This document shows, piece by piece, positions 56,423 to 64,000 of a stretch of 64,000 bases of DNA. Numbering within the stretch: the first letter of the stretch is position 1; each line of letters starts with the position of its first letter. The notes below the pieces were generated by a model. That model worked only from the letters and a program-made list of their open reading frames with translations. It was not told the DNA's origin and did not search any database. The stretch comes from Legionella londiniensis (lineage in GTDB: Bacteria; Pseudomonadota; Gammaproteobacteria; Legionellales; Legionellaceae). The stretch covers positions 27,829 through 91,828 of the forward strand of contig NZ_LNYK01000030.1 of assembly GCF_001467825.1 (NCBI RefSeq), given 5' to 3'. Made by a program: the position numbers and the translations under genes.

Positions 56423-58039
56423 TCAACTGCCCTGGCTTTTTGGAATAAACCATTGCTTGAGATACCGAATTAAAGCCTGGGTATTGACTGGCAACTGGAG
56501 CAAACCAATATACTTATCCGGGCGCAATAAAACTGCCATAGGCTGTTCAATGGCGTAATCTCTGTGAACCTCTTGCTTCTCATCAAGCCAAACGGCAGCC
56601 GGACAATCCGGATAAACAATATCATGGCTTAAAATCAGGTGGGTTGAAACTATTTTTTCAAACTGTTCATGCACTTGTCTTATGGCATCTGCCAGAATAG
56701 AGACATCTGCGCTGTTTTTTCCCGCGAACAATAACAAGTGGTGCTTGGTTCCCCGCACAATTTCACTTAATGGTTGCATGCTCTGGGTTTTCATATTCAT
56801 CAAGCTGAAATCAAGCAAAAAATAACCGGCGCTGAACTGCTTATTGCGCCCTGATTCGCTCACTATGGGGCTGCCGGCATAGGAAATATCAAGTTCTGCG
56901 GCTTGCTTTATAAATTTCTTTTTTATTGCCTTAAAAGACATCAGGAAGGACAAGCAGGCATTACGCAAGGTAATTGCCAGCGGATTTTTTATAATAACCG
57001 CGCGCGTTAAGATATCCGTCTTTTTTAAGACTTCCCGGCCTATGGGGTAACGCTCCTCATGGTAACTGTCCAAAAGGGCTTCTTTGGCTAATCCTTTGTG
57101 AACCAGCGCCAGTTTCCATACGAGATTATATATATCCTGTATACCCGTGTTTAATCCCTGTCCGCCCAGAGGGCTATGAATATGGGCTGCGTCGCCGGCA
57201 AAAAATACATGTTTCTGGCGATAATGCTTGACCTGGCGGTAATGGATATAGAACTTGGTTATCCATCGCGGATTAGACAAGGCTGCCTCCTCATGGGATG
57301 TGCGTGCTTTAAATTCCTCCCGGATATCCGAGATGTCGGGATCTTGCTCGTTTTGCGAGGGGGCAGTCATGACTATCCGATAACGTTTTTGACCCATGGG
57401 AAAACAGGCAAGCGGCCCCTTGGCGCTTAGATACAAAATCATGCGGTTTTCCGGCAATTTCCAGTCAATAAAAAGATCTGCAAGCCACCAGTTTTGCTGA
57501 TATTCGCCGCCTATAAAAGGCATATTGGCAATTTGCCGGACGGTACTGTGCGCGCCGTCGCAGGCTATAAGCCATGAACATTCGATTTCTTCTTCCTCGC
57601 CCGCATGATTCCGAACTCTCGCCCGTACTGTACTGCCTTCCTCGGAAAACGATAAAAGCTCTGTTTGCCATTCAACATCCAGCGATTTTGCCTGCAAGCC
57701 TTCATATAGAATACGCTCGGTTTTATCTTGGGGCAAATCGATTAAAAAATGATGATTGGCCGGGATATCCTTAAAACTGACATTGACCAAGTCTTTTCCT
57801 TGAGACCTGATAAGCATGCCCTCTACTGCCAATCCATGCTCCACTACAGGCTCAAAAAAACCGCAATCTTTAAAGACATCCAAAGTACGGATATGGATTC
57901 CCAAGGCCTTGGATTTATCACTTAAGGTAGCTTTTTTATCAATGATACGGCAATTTAGGCCATGCCTGATTAACTCATTGGCACAAAACAAACCGACCGG
58001 TCCTGCGCCAACCACAAGCACATCCAGTGAATTTCTCAT
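56423..58039 (-). CDS. FAD-dependent aromatic monooxygenase
   Basis: A 538-residue flavoprotein monooxygenase. The FAD-binding VLVVGAGPVGLFCANELIRH opens it, CDGAHSTVRQIANM is the mid-domain DG motif, and FFAGDAAHIHSPLGGQGLN binds the FAD ribityl part. A C-terminal thioredoxin-like domain (about 400-530) resembles phenol hydroxylase and related enzymes. It hydroxylates an aromatic substrate, possibly a secondary metabolite. ATG 58039 is chosen over 58057. It appears to be a single-gene unit. Confidence 0.87.
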   Translation of the reverse strand: MRNSLDVLVVGAGPVGLFCANELIRHGLNCRIIDKKATLSDKSKALGIHIRTLDVFKDCGFFEPVVEHGLAVEGMLIRSQGKDLVNVSFKDIPANHHFLIDLPQDKTERILYEGLQAKSLDVEWQTELLSFSEEGSTVRARVRNHAGEEEEIECSWLIACDGAHSTVRQIANMPFIGGEYQQNWWLADLFIDWKLPENRMILYLSAKGPLACFPMGQKRYRIVMTAPSQNEQDPDISDIREEFKARTSHEEAALSNPRWITKFYIHYRQVKHYRQKHVFFAGDAAHIHSPLGGQGLNTGIQDIYNLVWKLALVHKGLAKEALLDSYHEERYPIGREVLKKTDILTRAVIIKNPLAITLRNACLSFLMSFKAIKKKFIKQAAELDISYAGSPIVSESGRNKQFSAGYFLLDFSLMNMKTQSMQPLSEIVRGTKHHLLLFAGKNSADVSILADAIRQVHEQFEKIVSTHLILSHDIVYPDCPAAVWLDEKQEVHRDYAIEQPMAVLLRPDKYIGLLQLPVNTQALIRYLKQWFIPKSQGS

Positions 58040-58152
58040 GATAAGTCCTTTTATCATTGCCGCATTTCTAAAGATGCATGAAAAAACAACGGCTTGTCAA
58101 TATAGGACTGAAGGAAAGGATAAGGATGGAACAAATAACAATCTGTCTGATT

Positions 58153-58806
58153 TCAAAAAGACCTTACTCCATCTTGCGTTGCCAATAGGACGACATCAGC
58201 ACGGCAGTTTGCAAAAATCCCATTTTCTACAACTCCGGTAATGCATTTAATCGTTTTCTCCAGCTCTTCAGGGTGGCTGTAATCCAGATCCGATACATCA
58301 AGGATGATATTGCCATTATCGGTAATAAAATTTTCGCGATAAGCGGGATTCCCACCTAATTTCACTAATTCTCTGGCAACATAACTTCTCGCCATCGGCA
58401 AAACTTCAACTGCCAGGGGAAACTCTCCCAGATCCTGGACGAGCTTTGTTTCATCCGCAATGCAAACAAATTTTTTAGCGCTGCAGGCGATAATTTTTTC
58501 CCGAGTTAAAGCGCCGCCCCCTCCCTTAATCATTTGCCGACTTGGATTGACTTCATCGGCGCCATCGATATAAACCGCAACCTCATTAGCAACATTCAAA
58601 TCAATCACGGGTATGCCAAGCTCGCGCAGGCGATGCTCTGTTTGCTTTGAGCTTGAGACACAGGCATCAATACGATGCTTGACGGCAGCCAAAGCCTCAA
58701 TAAAATAATTGACAGTAGAGCCTGTCCCGACGCCCACTATCATGTTGTCATCCACATAAGATAACGCAGCATTTGCTGCCTTGGCTTTTAATTCATTGAG
58801 TGTCAT
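58153..58806 (-). CDS. rpiA: Ribose-5-phosphate isomerase A
   Basis: A 217-residue isomerase with [18 protein letters not shown], the substrate-contacting [20 protein letters not shown] and the DGVRSF end. It interconverts ribose-5-phosphate and ribulose-5-phosphate in the pentose phosphate pathway. ATG 58806 matches the usual start ([11 protein letters not shown]); longer in-frame starts exist. It diverges from the cystathionine beta-synthase-like gene. Confidence 0.96.
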   Translation of the reverse strand: MTLNELKAKAANAALSYVDDNMIVGVGTGSTVNYFIEALAAVKHRIDACVSSSKQTEHRLRELGIPVIDLNVANEVAVYIDGADEVNPSRQMIKGGGGALTREKIIACSAKKFVCIADETKLVQDLGEFPLAVEVLPMARSYVARELVKLGGNPAYRENFITDNGNIILDVSDLDYSHPEELEKTIKCITGVVENGIFANCRADVVLLATQDGVRSF

Positions 58807-58959
58807 CATAGCGAGCTTTTGCATCATCAAGACAGTAACTGTAATCCGTTTTGCGCTCAAATTCCACTACGGCGTTTGTTTAAATTTGCTTCCTTTTTTC
58901 TCAGTGAAAAAATGCGTATACTCTCTGACAAGAAATGGAGTACAACGAAAAGGAATACC

Positions 58960-59910
58960 ATGATTTATAATAATATCCTCGAAACTATCGGCAAAACCCC
59001 CGTTGTCCGCATTAACCGCATTGGCGCTGAACTCCAGTGCAGCCTCTTTGCCAAATGTGAATTTTTCAACCCTGGCGGTTCAGTCAAAGACCGCATAGGC
59101 TATGAAATGGTTAAAAACGCCGCCCGTGCAGGCAGAATCAAACCAGGCGACACATTAATCGAACCCACTTCCGGTAATACAGGAATCGGCATAGCCCTCG
59201 CCGGCGCGGTCATGGGGTATCAGGTCATTATAACCATGCCTGAAAAAATGAGCCTCGAAAAACAGGTAGTCCTTGAACGGCTGGGGGCAAAAATATTCCG
59301 TACCCCCACGGAAGCGGCCTGGAATGATCCGGACAGCCACATATCCTTGGCAAGAAAACTCCATAGAGAAATTCCCAATTCCCATATTCTTGATCAGTAT
59401 ATCAATCCCGATAACCCCGGCGCCCATTATCACGGCACAGCAGAAGAAATTATTGAGGATTTCGGCCATGAGCTGGATATGGTTGTCATCGGCGTTGGCA
59501 CCGGCGGCACGATAACAGGTGTAGCCAAACGCTTAAAAGAATTTAACCCGTCTATTAAAGTCATAGGCGTTGACCCTGTCGGCTCCATTTTAGGCGGCGG
59601 CGATGAAGTCAAACCCTACCATGTTGAAGGAATCGGCTATGATTTTTTCCCAGACGTGCTGGACAATGAGCTGATAGATGAGTACATCAAAACAAACGAT
59701 GCTGATTCATTTCATATGGCAAGACGATTGATACGTGAGGAAGGCCTGTTAGTTGGAGGGTCAAGCGGCGCTGCAATGTGGGCTGCGCTTAAGGCTGCAA
59801 AACCCTTGACTGCGAAAGACAAGTGTCTCGTCATTTTGCCGGATTCCATCCGCAATTACATGTCTAAATATGCAAGCGATGCGTGGATGGCAGAACACGA
59901 ATTTTTATAG
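58960..59910 (+). CDS. Cystathionine beta-synthase / cysteine synthase-like enzyme
   Basis: A 316-residue pyridoxal-phosphate enzyme of the CysK/CBS fold. It has the cofactor Lys in NPGGSVKDRIGYEM, PTSGNTGIGIALAGAVMGYQ and VIGVGTGGTITGVAKRL, and GGSSGAAMW. The variant EPTSGNTGIGIALAG with an ITMPEKMSLEKQ substrate loop is closer to eukaryote-type CBS catalytic cores than to CysK. There is no regulatory CBS domain. It could make cystathionine from serine and homocysteine, but cysteine synthase activity is possible. ATG 58960 is 6 bases past AAGGAA. Confidence 0.85.
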   Translation: MIYNNILETIGKTPVVRINRIGAELQCSLFAKCEFFNPGGSVKDRIGYEMVKNAARAGRIKPGDTLIEPTSGNTGIGIALAGAVMGYQVIITMPEKMSLEKQVVLERLGAKIFRTPTEAAWNDPDSHISLARKLHREIPNSHILDQYINPDNPGAHYHGTAEEIIEDFGHELDMVVIGVGTGGTITGVAKRLKEFNPSIKVIGVDPVGSILGGGDEVKPYHVEGIGYDFFPDVLDNELIDEYIKTNDADSFHMARRLIREEGLLVGGSSGAAMWAALKAAKPLTAKDKCLVILPDSIRNYMSKYASDAWMAEHEFL

Positions 59911-59916
59911 CGCATC

Positions 59917-61008
59917 TTATGCGATGCTTGACCGAAGGCTTGCATCCTGCCGGTTTTCAATCTCATTGAAAACACGCGCTTCATTCATATAGCCGAGGGT
60001 TATGGCTTCAGCAAGCTTCTCAACCAATTGGGATATGGTTCGTTCTTCTGTTGTTTTCTCGGCATAGGAATCTGCAACCCCCAAGCGGTTGCGCTTAAAA
60101 GAAATGCAGCCCTTTCGCATGATCTTGCTGTCTAAATCCTGTGACTGCGCTTCTTCGCTTGTGGGTGTGTTTTTGACATAGGTTTCCAGAAGATCGTCTT
60201 TTGTGAGTTCCCCGGCCTGAACCATGGTGCTTAAGCGATTGACTAGAAGATCAAATTTTTTCTGCAGACGCTCATTATCTTGCTCTATTTGGAACATGGC
60301 GTCAGCTAAATCCAGATGGTTTATTGTCTGTTCCCTGGCTTTAAGTAATCCTGAATGCATTTGCAAATTTTCAAAGGTTTCAGGAGCAGACACTTGAGCC
60401 GAATATTGCTGTCCATGTTTCTTAAACACCAAACGCGGGTTTGTTTTGGGGTTTTCAACACCAAGATTGTATTGACGGCGTACAGGCAACTCCTGATACT
60501 CGGCGCTCTCTATGATTTCTACAGGCAATGAAAGCTTTTTTGCTAAAGCAATCAAGGCACATTCATGCAACGGGGTTTGCGGCTTTCGCATTTGTTTTTC
60601 AGTTAAGCCGGAAGAAGCAGCTAAAAATGCGGCGCGATAATGGGCAGGATTTTCCAAAAGTTCATCCACTGCCATTTGCCGCAAAGTATAAGCGAGACTT
60701 TCAACTACATTTCCCAGAGGGATTTCACGCAACATGTGCTGCATCCGTTCAGCAGGGGTCATCAAGCCAGGTACGCGGGGTTTATGCTCTGGGAAATAAG
60801 CAAAATGGCGGGACAAAATATTGCCAAGCAATTCGCTGTTGAGCCGAGGATGCTTTTGAACATTGTCAACCAAATTCAAAACCAGCGCATTAAACATGCT
60901 GTCAGCATCTGCTCCAGGAGACACAAACGCTTTTTTGCCTGGTTTTAAGGAAGCATCTGCGGCAGGCTTAAAAAAAACCTGTGCGGTATACTTTAGGCTT
61001 GTTGCCAT
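59917..61008 (-). CDS. OTU-like protein with Ser at the catalytic Cys position
   Basis: A 363-residue protein without a firm family. Residues 34-42 read DADSMFNAL, resembling the OTU deubiquitinase core DGNCLFRAL but with Ser37 for the nucleophilic Cys. A middle helix (HECALIALAKKLSLPVEIIE, about 148-167) and a later HGQQY (His198) also fit the OTU order. The C-terminal third is helical. Legionella secretes several OTU-type enzymes, so this could be an inactive or altered relative. The match is by eye and may be wrong. Confidence 0.45.
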   Translation of the reverse strand: MATSLKYTAQVFFKPAADASLKPGKKAFVSPGADADSMFNALVLNLVDNVQKHPRLNSELLGNILSRHFAYFPEHKPRVPGLMTPAERMQHMLREIPLGNVVESLAYTLRQMAVDELLENPAHYRAAFLAASSGLTEKQMRKPQTPLHECALIALAKKLSLPVEIIESAEYQELPVRRQYNLGVENPKTNPRLVFKKHGQQYSAQVSAPETFENLQMHSGLLKAREQTINHLDLADAMFQIEQDNERLQKKFDLLVNRLSTMVQAGELTKDDLLETYVKNTPTSEEAQSQDLDSKIMRKGCISFKRNRLGVADSYAEKTTEERTISQLVEKLAEAITLGYMNEARVFNEIENRQDASLRSSIA

Positions 61009-61108
61009 CGCATTCTTCCTTTCAAGTTCAACTTAGTTCCATTTTAAATAATTAAAGTTAAGGAAATATTAACACCTCATCGGCAACTAACCCTGCCAAA
61101 AAACTGGT

Positions 61109-61918
61109 CTATTGCTCATGCCTGGCACAATGCATCTCTATAAAACCAATGACATCTTCTGCGAAAGTCTTATAGTTCCATAAATTCAGGTGATGACCAT
61201 GCTCATAGGCTTTAAGCTCTTTCGGTTCATTGGCTTTTTGATACAATGCGAGCCCCTGCTCATAGGGAACAATTTGATCCCTTTTGCCATGCAGCACTAA
61301 AACAGGAGCCTTAATTTCGGCAATCCGTTTTAAAGAATCAAACCGATCCCAGGGCTTTATCACCATCCAGGGATAGTGATAACGGGCTAAATCGGCAAGG
61401 GAGGTAAAAGGGGTTTGCAGGATCAACGCACAGGCTTGTGTCTCCAGAGCCAATTTTATAGCAACCCCCGTTCCGAGAGACTCCCCATACAATACCAGTT
61501 TTTGAGCTTTGACCCCTTGCATTTGTAAAAATTTGACTGCTGCCTGCCCATCTTGATACAAACCCTGCTCGGAGGGGCTTCCCTTGTTTCCTCCATATCC
61601 CCGATATTCCAGCAAAAGTACGCCGATGCCTTCATTCATGAACCTTCGTACCAATGGTATGCGAAATCCAATGTGTCCTGCATTCCCATGCAAATAAAGA
61701 ATAGTCGGCCTCCCTTCGCGGGCTGCTTTATACCAGGAGTTCAATGTCAAGCCGTCTTCTGTATGTATGGCAATGACTTCCATGTCGCTTGCTTGATAAT
61801 CTTTGGGCTTAGGACGCTCCTTTGAAGGCAGGTAGATTAAATGCCGCTGCCAGATATACATGAAAAACATGAGGATGATAACAATCAAAACCCCCATGAT
61901 TAGCAGTTGTTTAATCAT
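61109..61918 (-). CDS. Membrane-anchored alpha/beta hydrolase (BEM46/ABHD13-like)
   Basis: A 269-residue hydrolase with an N-terminal membrane helix (IKQLLIMGVLIVIILMFFMY). The nucleophile motif is GESLGTG, the oxyanion-region YLHGNAG, acid GKRDQIVP and base EHGHHLNLW are all in order. The family is BEM46-like serine hydrolases; the substrate is unknown but is probably an ester or lipid at the membrane. Start 61918 gives the membrane anchor; a longer start at 61957 is possible. Confidence 0.82.
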   Translation of the reverse strand: MIKQLLIMGVLIVIILMFFMYIWQRHLIYLPSKERPKPKDYQASDMEVIAIHTEDGLTLNSWYKAAREGRPTILYLHGNAGHIGFRIPLVRRFMNEGIGVLLLEYRGYGGNKGSPSEQGLYQDGQAAVKFLQMQGVKAQKLVLYGESLGTGVAIKLALETQACALILQTPFTSLADLARYHYPWMVIKPWDRFDSLKRIAEIKAPVLVLHGKRDQIVPYEQGLALYQKANEPKELKAYEHGHHLNLWNYKTFAEDVIGFIEMHCARHEQ

Positions 61919-62165
61919 ATGCCCCTCTCCATGATAATTTTTCCTTTTTTTGCTCAATTAACATGCCTGCTTTTGCCGCTATACTTACCATCCAAACCGG
62001 TAAAATGCAGAAAGAGCGAAGCGAATGTGGTAAATTCATTTAGGCGGTAACTCTATATCGATGTGATATACTTTTGCGAAAACAATATCATCAAAGTTAA
62101 ATTTGGCAATATTTTTTATCAATTGGGTATATAGAAAATACGCTGCATGAAATAAGGAGATGATC

Positions 62166-62882
62166 ATGGAGCCCATGGATGAGCAAGATATATCAAGACT
62201 TAAGGCATTGCTGCAACGTACAGGGGAATTTATCGCCTACTTTGAGCTTGCTGAAAGCAAAATGATCGAATGGCGGCAAGAAATTGAATCCCAGGCCTTA
62301 TCCCAGCAGAAACAGGTACAAACCCTGCATAGGGAACTGAATAAATTGCAGGAAATTTTAGATGAAGCAGGCCTTGCCAGGCTTAGGCTGGCTGCAGAAA
62401 ATGCGCTTGGCCAGGGAAAGGCTTATTTGGAGGCTGTGCAAGAAACCAAAAAAGATATCATGGCGCAGCTTAACGCCTATCAGGAAGAATTAAAGGATTT
62501 ATGCGCAAACACCTTATCTGAAATTAATCAACATGCCAAACAAGCCATTGAACGGGTTGATTCGCAGCTGTCTCACTATGATGCAAAGCATTTCTCACGG
62601 ATTGCCAATGAAAGCTGCACAATGATCGAAAAGTCTGCGCAGGAAGCCATCAGCTCCAGCCGAAAACTGCTATCGCTATTTCATTGGCGAATCATTGCAA
62701 TTGCCTTTTTTACAACCCTAATCACTGCCTTTATCATGGGCCTTTATCTCAGTAATGAATATCCCTGGGATATCCACCAACAGGCGATGAACGAACGGGA
62801 TGCCGGCAAACTTCTGATCAAATCCTGGCCGATCCTCTCGCAGGCTGAGCGCATGAAAATTCTTGGCAATCAGCCAGGTTGA
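62166..62882 (+). CDS. Coiled-coil protein with C-terminal membrane segment
   Basis: A 238-residue protein. A long coiled coil occupies about 25-155 (ALSQQKQVQTLHRELNKLQE) and a single membrane helix follows at about 175-197 (IIAIAFFTTLITAFIMGLYL). The layout resembles mobilisation-type or envelope coiled-coil proteins, but no family was recognised. ATG 62166 lies 6 bases after AAGGAG. The methyltransferase begins one base after its stop, so the two are coupled. Confidence 0.6.
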   Translation: MEPMDEQDISRLKALLQRTGEFIAYFELAESKMIEWRQEIESQALSQQKQVQTLHRELNKLQEILDEAGLARLRLAAENALGQGKAYLEAVQETKKDIMAQLNAYQEELKDLCANTLSEINQHAKQAIERVDSQLSHYDAKHFSRIANESCTMIEKSAQEAISSSRKLLSLFHWRIIAIAFFTTLITAFIMGLYLSNEYPWDIHQQAMNERDAGKLLIKSWPILSQAERMKILGNQPG

Positions 62883-62883
62883 C

Positions 62884-63582
62884 ATGATTGAGATTATTGC
62901 ATCGGCAGCCATCATCATTATTATTTTTGGCCTGGTGCAGTTTTTTAAGCAAGCAAAAATCAAACGCTGGCGAGGGATGTTGCATCTTGATCAACACCAA
63001 CTTGCATACGAAGGATTGTATAGGGATGTGGATGGATTTGCCCTATCCAAGAGCACCCGCCAACTAAACGATGCCATTGAGTATTTGTATGGAGAAATTG
63101 ATTTTGTTTCTTTTATTGCCCTTCTTTCGCTGGCAAAACCAAATTCAGAAACAGTTTTTTACGATCTCGGCAGCGGCACGGGGAAAGCTGTTATAGCCTG
63201 CGCCATGGTCTTTAAAGTCAAAAAAAGCTTCGGTATTGAACTTTTTGCCACGCTGCATCAAGCTGCATTAATGCAGAAGGAACGCTTAAGAAAAAAACCG
63301 GCCTATTCAAGCATTGCCGACAGGATACATTTCATTCATGATAATTTTTTGCAGGCTGACTTCACGGGAGCCAACATGATTTTTATTAATGCTTCTGCCT
63401 TTATTGGCGAAACCTGGAAAGCGCTTTCACAAAAGCTCGCCAAAACCCAACCTGGGACCATTATCATCATAACCAGTAAAATGCTCCCTGCTCCTCAATT
63501 CCGCCTGACTAGAAAAACTTACGTAAAAATGAGTTGGGGAATTGTATCTGCCTATATTTATCAGCGCCGATTGCTTGTTTGA
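62884..63582 (+). CDS. Membrane-anchored class I methyltransferase-like protein
   Basis: A 232-residue protein. One N-terminal membrane helix (about 3-20: EIIASAAIIIIIFGLVQFF) precedes a Rossmann methyltransferase domain with motif I YDLGSGTGKAVIACAM (about 99-114) and a GIELF acidic motif II. The arrangement resembles small DOT1-like methyltransferases seen in Proteobacteria. Target unknown. The ATG was chosen because it overlaps the end of the preceding gene. Confidence 0.72.
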   Translation: MIEIIASAAIIIIIFGLVQFFKQAKIKRWRGMLHLDQHQLAYEGLYRDVDGFALSKSTRQLNDAIEYLYGEIDFVSFIALLSLAKPNSETVFYDLGSGTGKAVIACAMVFKVKKSFGIELFATLHQAALMQKERLRKKPAYSSIADRIHFIHDNFLQADFTGANMIFINASAFIGETWKALSQKLAKTQPGTIIIITSKMLPAPQFRLTRKTYVKMSWGIVSAYIYQRRLLV

Positions 63583-63719
63583 ATCGAGCCGTGCCCATGC
63601 AAAAACCAAAGCTGCTGTATCATCCATTTTGCGCAAGGCAGGCCGGCTTGAGAAGCGGGACTGGTAGAAGAACAGCAGCAGTTTAATTGAATTAGTTTTG
63701 ACTTAATGAGCTGGCAAAA

Positions 63720-63926
63720 TCAGCGCTGTTCCAGTTTTTCCGCGGCAATTTTACCGCGTAATACAGCGTTATCGGAGTTAATATATAGCCATTCTCCAAA
63801 ACGCCCTGCACAAAATATGCCATGCCTTTCATAATAATTAAAAATGACTTGACGGGCATTGTTCCACTCATGGGTATAGACCGGGTATGCCAGAGGAAGC
63901 GTTTTAATTTGCTGGCTTAGGCTCAA
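63720..63926 (-). pseudogene. C-terminal remnant of an FAD-dependent oxidoreductase
   Basis: A 68-residue fragment whose sequence (YYERHGIFCAGRFGEWLYIN, SDNAVLRGKIAAEKL) is typical of the C-terminal end of FAD-binding amine-oxidase or protoporphyrinogen-oxidase-like proteins. The N-terminal two thirds, including the FAD-binding start, are missing: upstream (63927-64000) is AT-rich and noncoding. It is most likely a truncated gene. Confidence 0.5.
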
Positions 63927-64000
63927 TCACCATTTAAATTGAATACAATAAAAAAATCCGTAAACTGTTATTTTTCACAATTTCAAGGGAATAGTAGTCA

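Noticed and set aside
56191..56473. Several short plus-strand open frames between the receiver-like and monooxygenase genes
   Set aside because: No conserved features, no good start sites and overlap with the monooxygenase end.
1..64000. CRISPR arrays, rRNA and tRNA genes
   Set aside because: No regularly spaced direct repeats and no rRNA or canonical tRNA sequence was seen; only the tmRNA has tRNA-like ends. A tRNA scan would be needed to exclude a missed tRNA.

Overview
The window reads as a chromosome segment of a Legionella-like gammaproteobacterium (Legionellaceae). Support comes from an operon-like run tkt-gap-pgk-pyk followed by a RocC-type ProQ/FinO gene and mmsA/mmsB, an orphan DotI/IcmL-family protein, several long proteins of unknown family with the look of Legionella secreted proteins, and a tmRNA whose tag is ANDENFAGEAIAA. 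No rRNA, tRNA or CRISPR array was seen. Identifications rest on motif and family recognition by eye; no database search was run.

Region 1 (1 to about 10494) is a visibly AT-richer integrated mobile element lying against the 3' end of ssrA (tmRNA, minus strand, 10495-10888). From left to right it holds a Ti-type TraA relaxase-helicase (cut by the window edge), a candidate Q-type oriT, TraC- and TraD-like accessory proteins, a two-gene TIR-like plus SLATT membrane-effector pair (probable antiphage system), a three-gene operon (unknown protein, VUT-family transporter, nucleoside deaminase), a LexA/CI-like repressor that has lost its catalytic serine and faces three evenly phased operators, a small HTH-like protein, an excisionase, a tyrosine integrase, a very small basic protein behind a hairpin that can hide its ribosome binding site, and an IS200/IS605 element with two end hairpins.

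Region 2 (10900-21800) is chromosomal: a HAD-nucleotidyltransferase fusion coupled to LicD (surface glycan decoration), glutathione peroxidase, oligopeptidase A, an unknown membrane protein, and a three-gene type I secretion-like operon whose ABC protein has a degenerate nucleotide-binding domain. Region 3 (21800-35800) carries central metabolism (tkt, gap, pgk, pyk), rocC, dapB, a dodecin-like protein, valine catabolism (mmsA, mmsB) and the conserved engB / cytochrome c4 / dsbA neighbourhood. Region 4 (35800-45100) has an ABC importer with a double permease, an IcmL-like protein and the complete glycine cleavage operon gcvT-gcvH-gcvPA-(YciI-like)-gcvPB.

Region 5 (45100-64000) mixes housekeeping genes (lpxD, polA, rpiA, a cystathionine beta-synthase-like gene, an AzgA-type purine permease, a FabF-like synthase) with less characterised ones: a SIMPL protein, a small HTH protein, RMD1/DUF155, tandem GNAT, an outer-membrane barrel, an orphan receiver-like protein, a flavin monooxygenase, an OTU-like protein with Ser where the catalytic Cys should be, a membrane-anchored hydrolase, a coiled-coil membrane protein coupled to a membrane-anchored methyltransferase, and a decayed oxidoreductase fragment. 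The most interesting material is in the mobile element (TIR/SLATT pair, transporter-deaminase operon, phased operators, candidate oriT) and in the degenerate ABC secretion operon.
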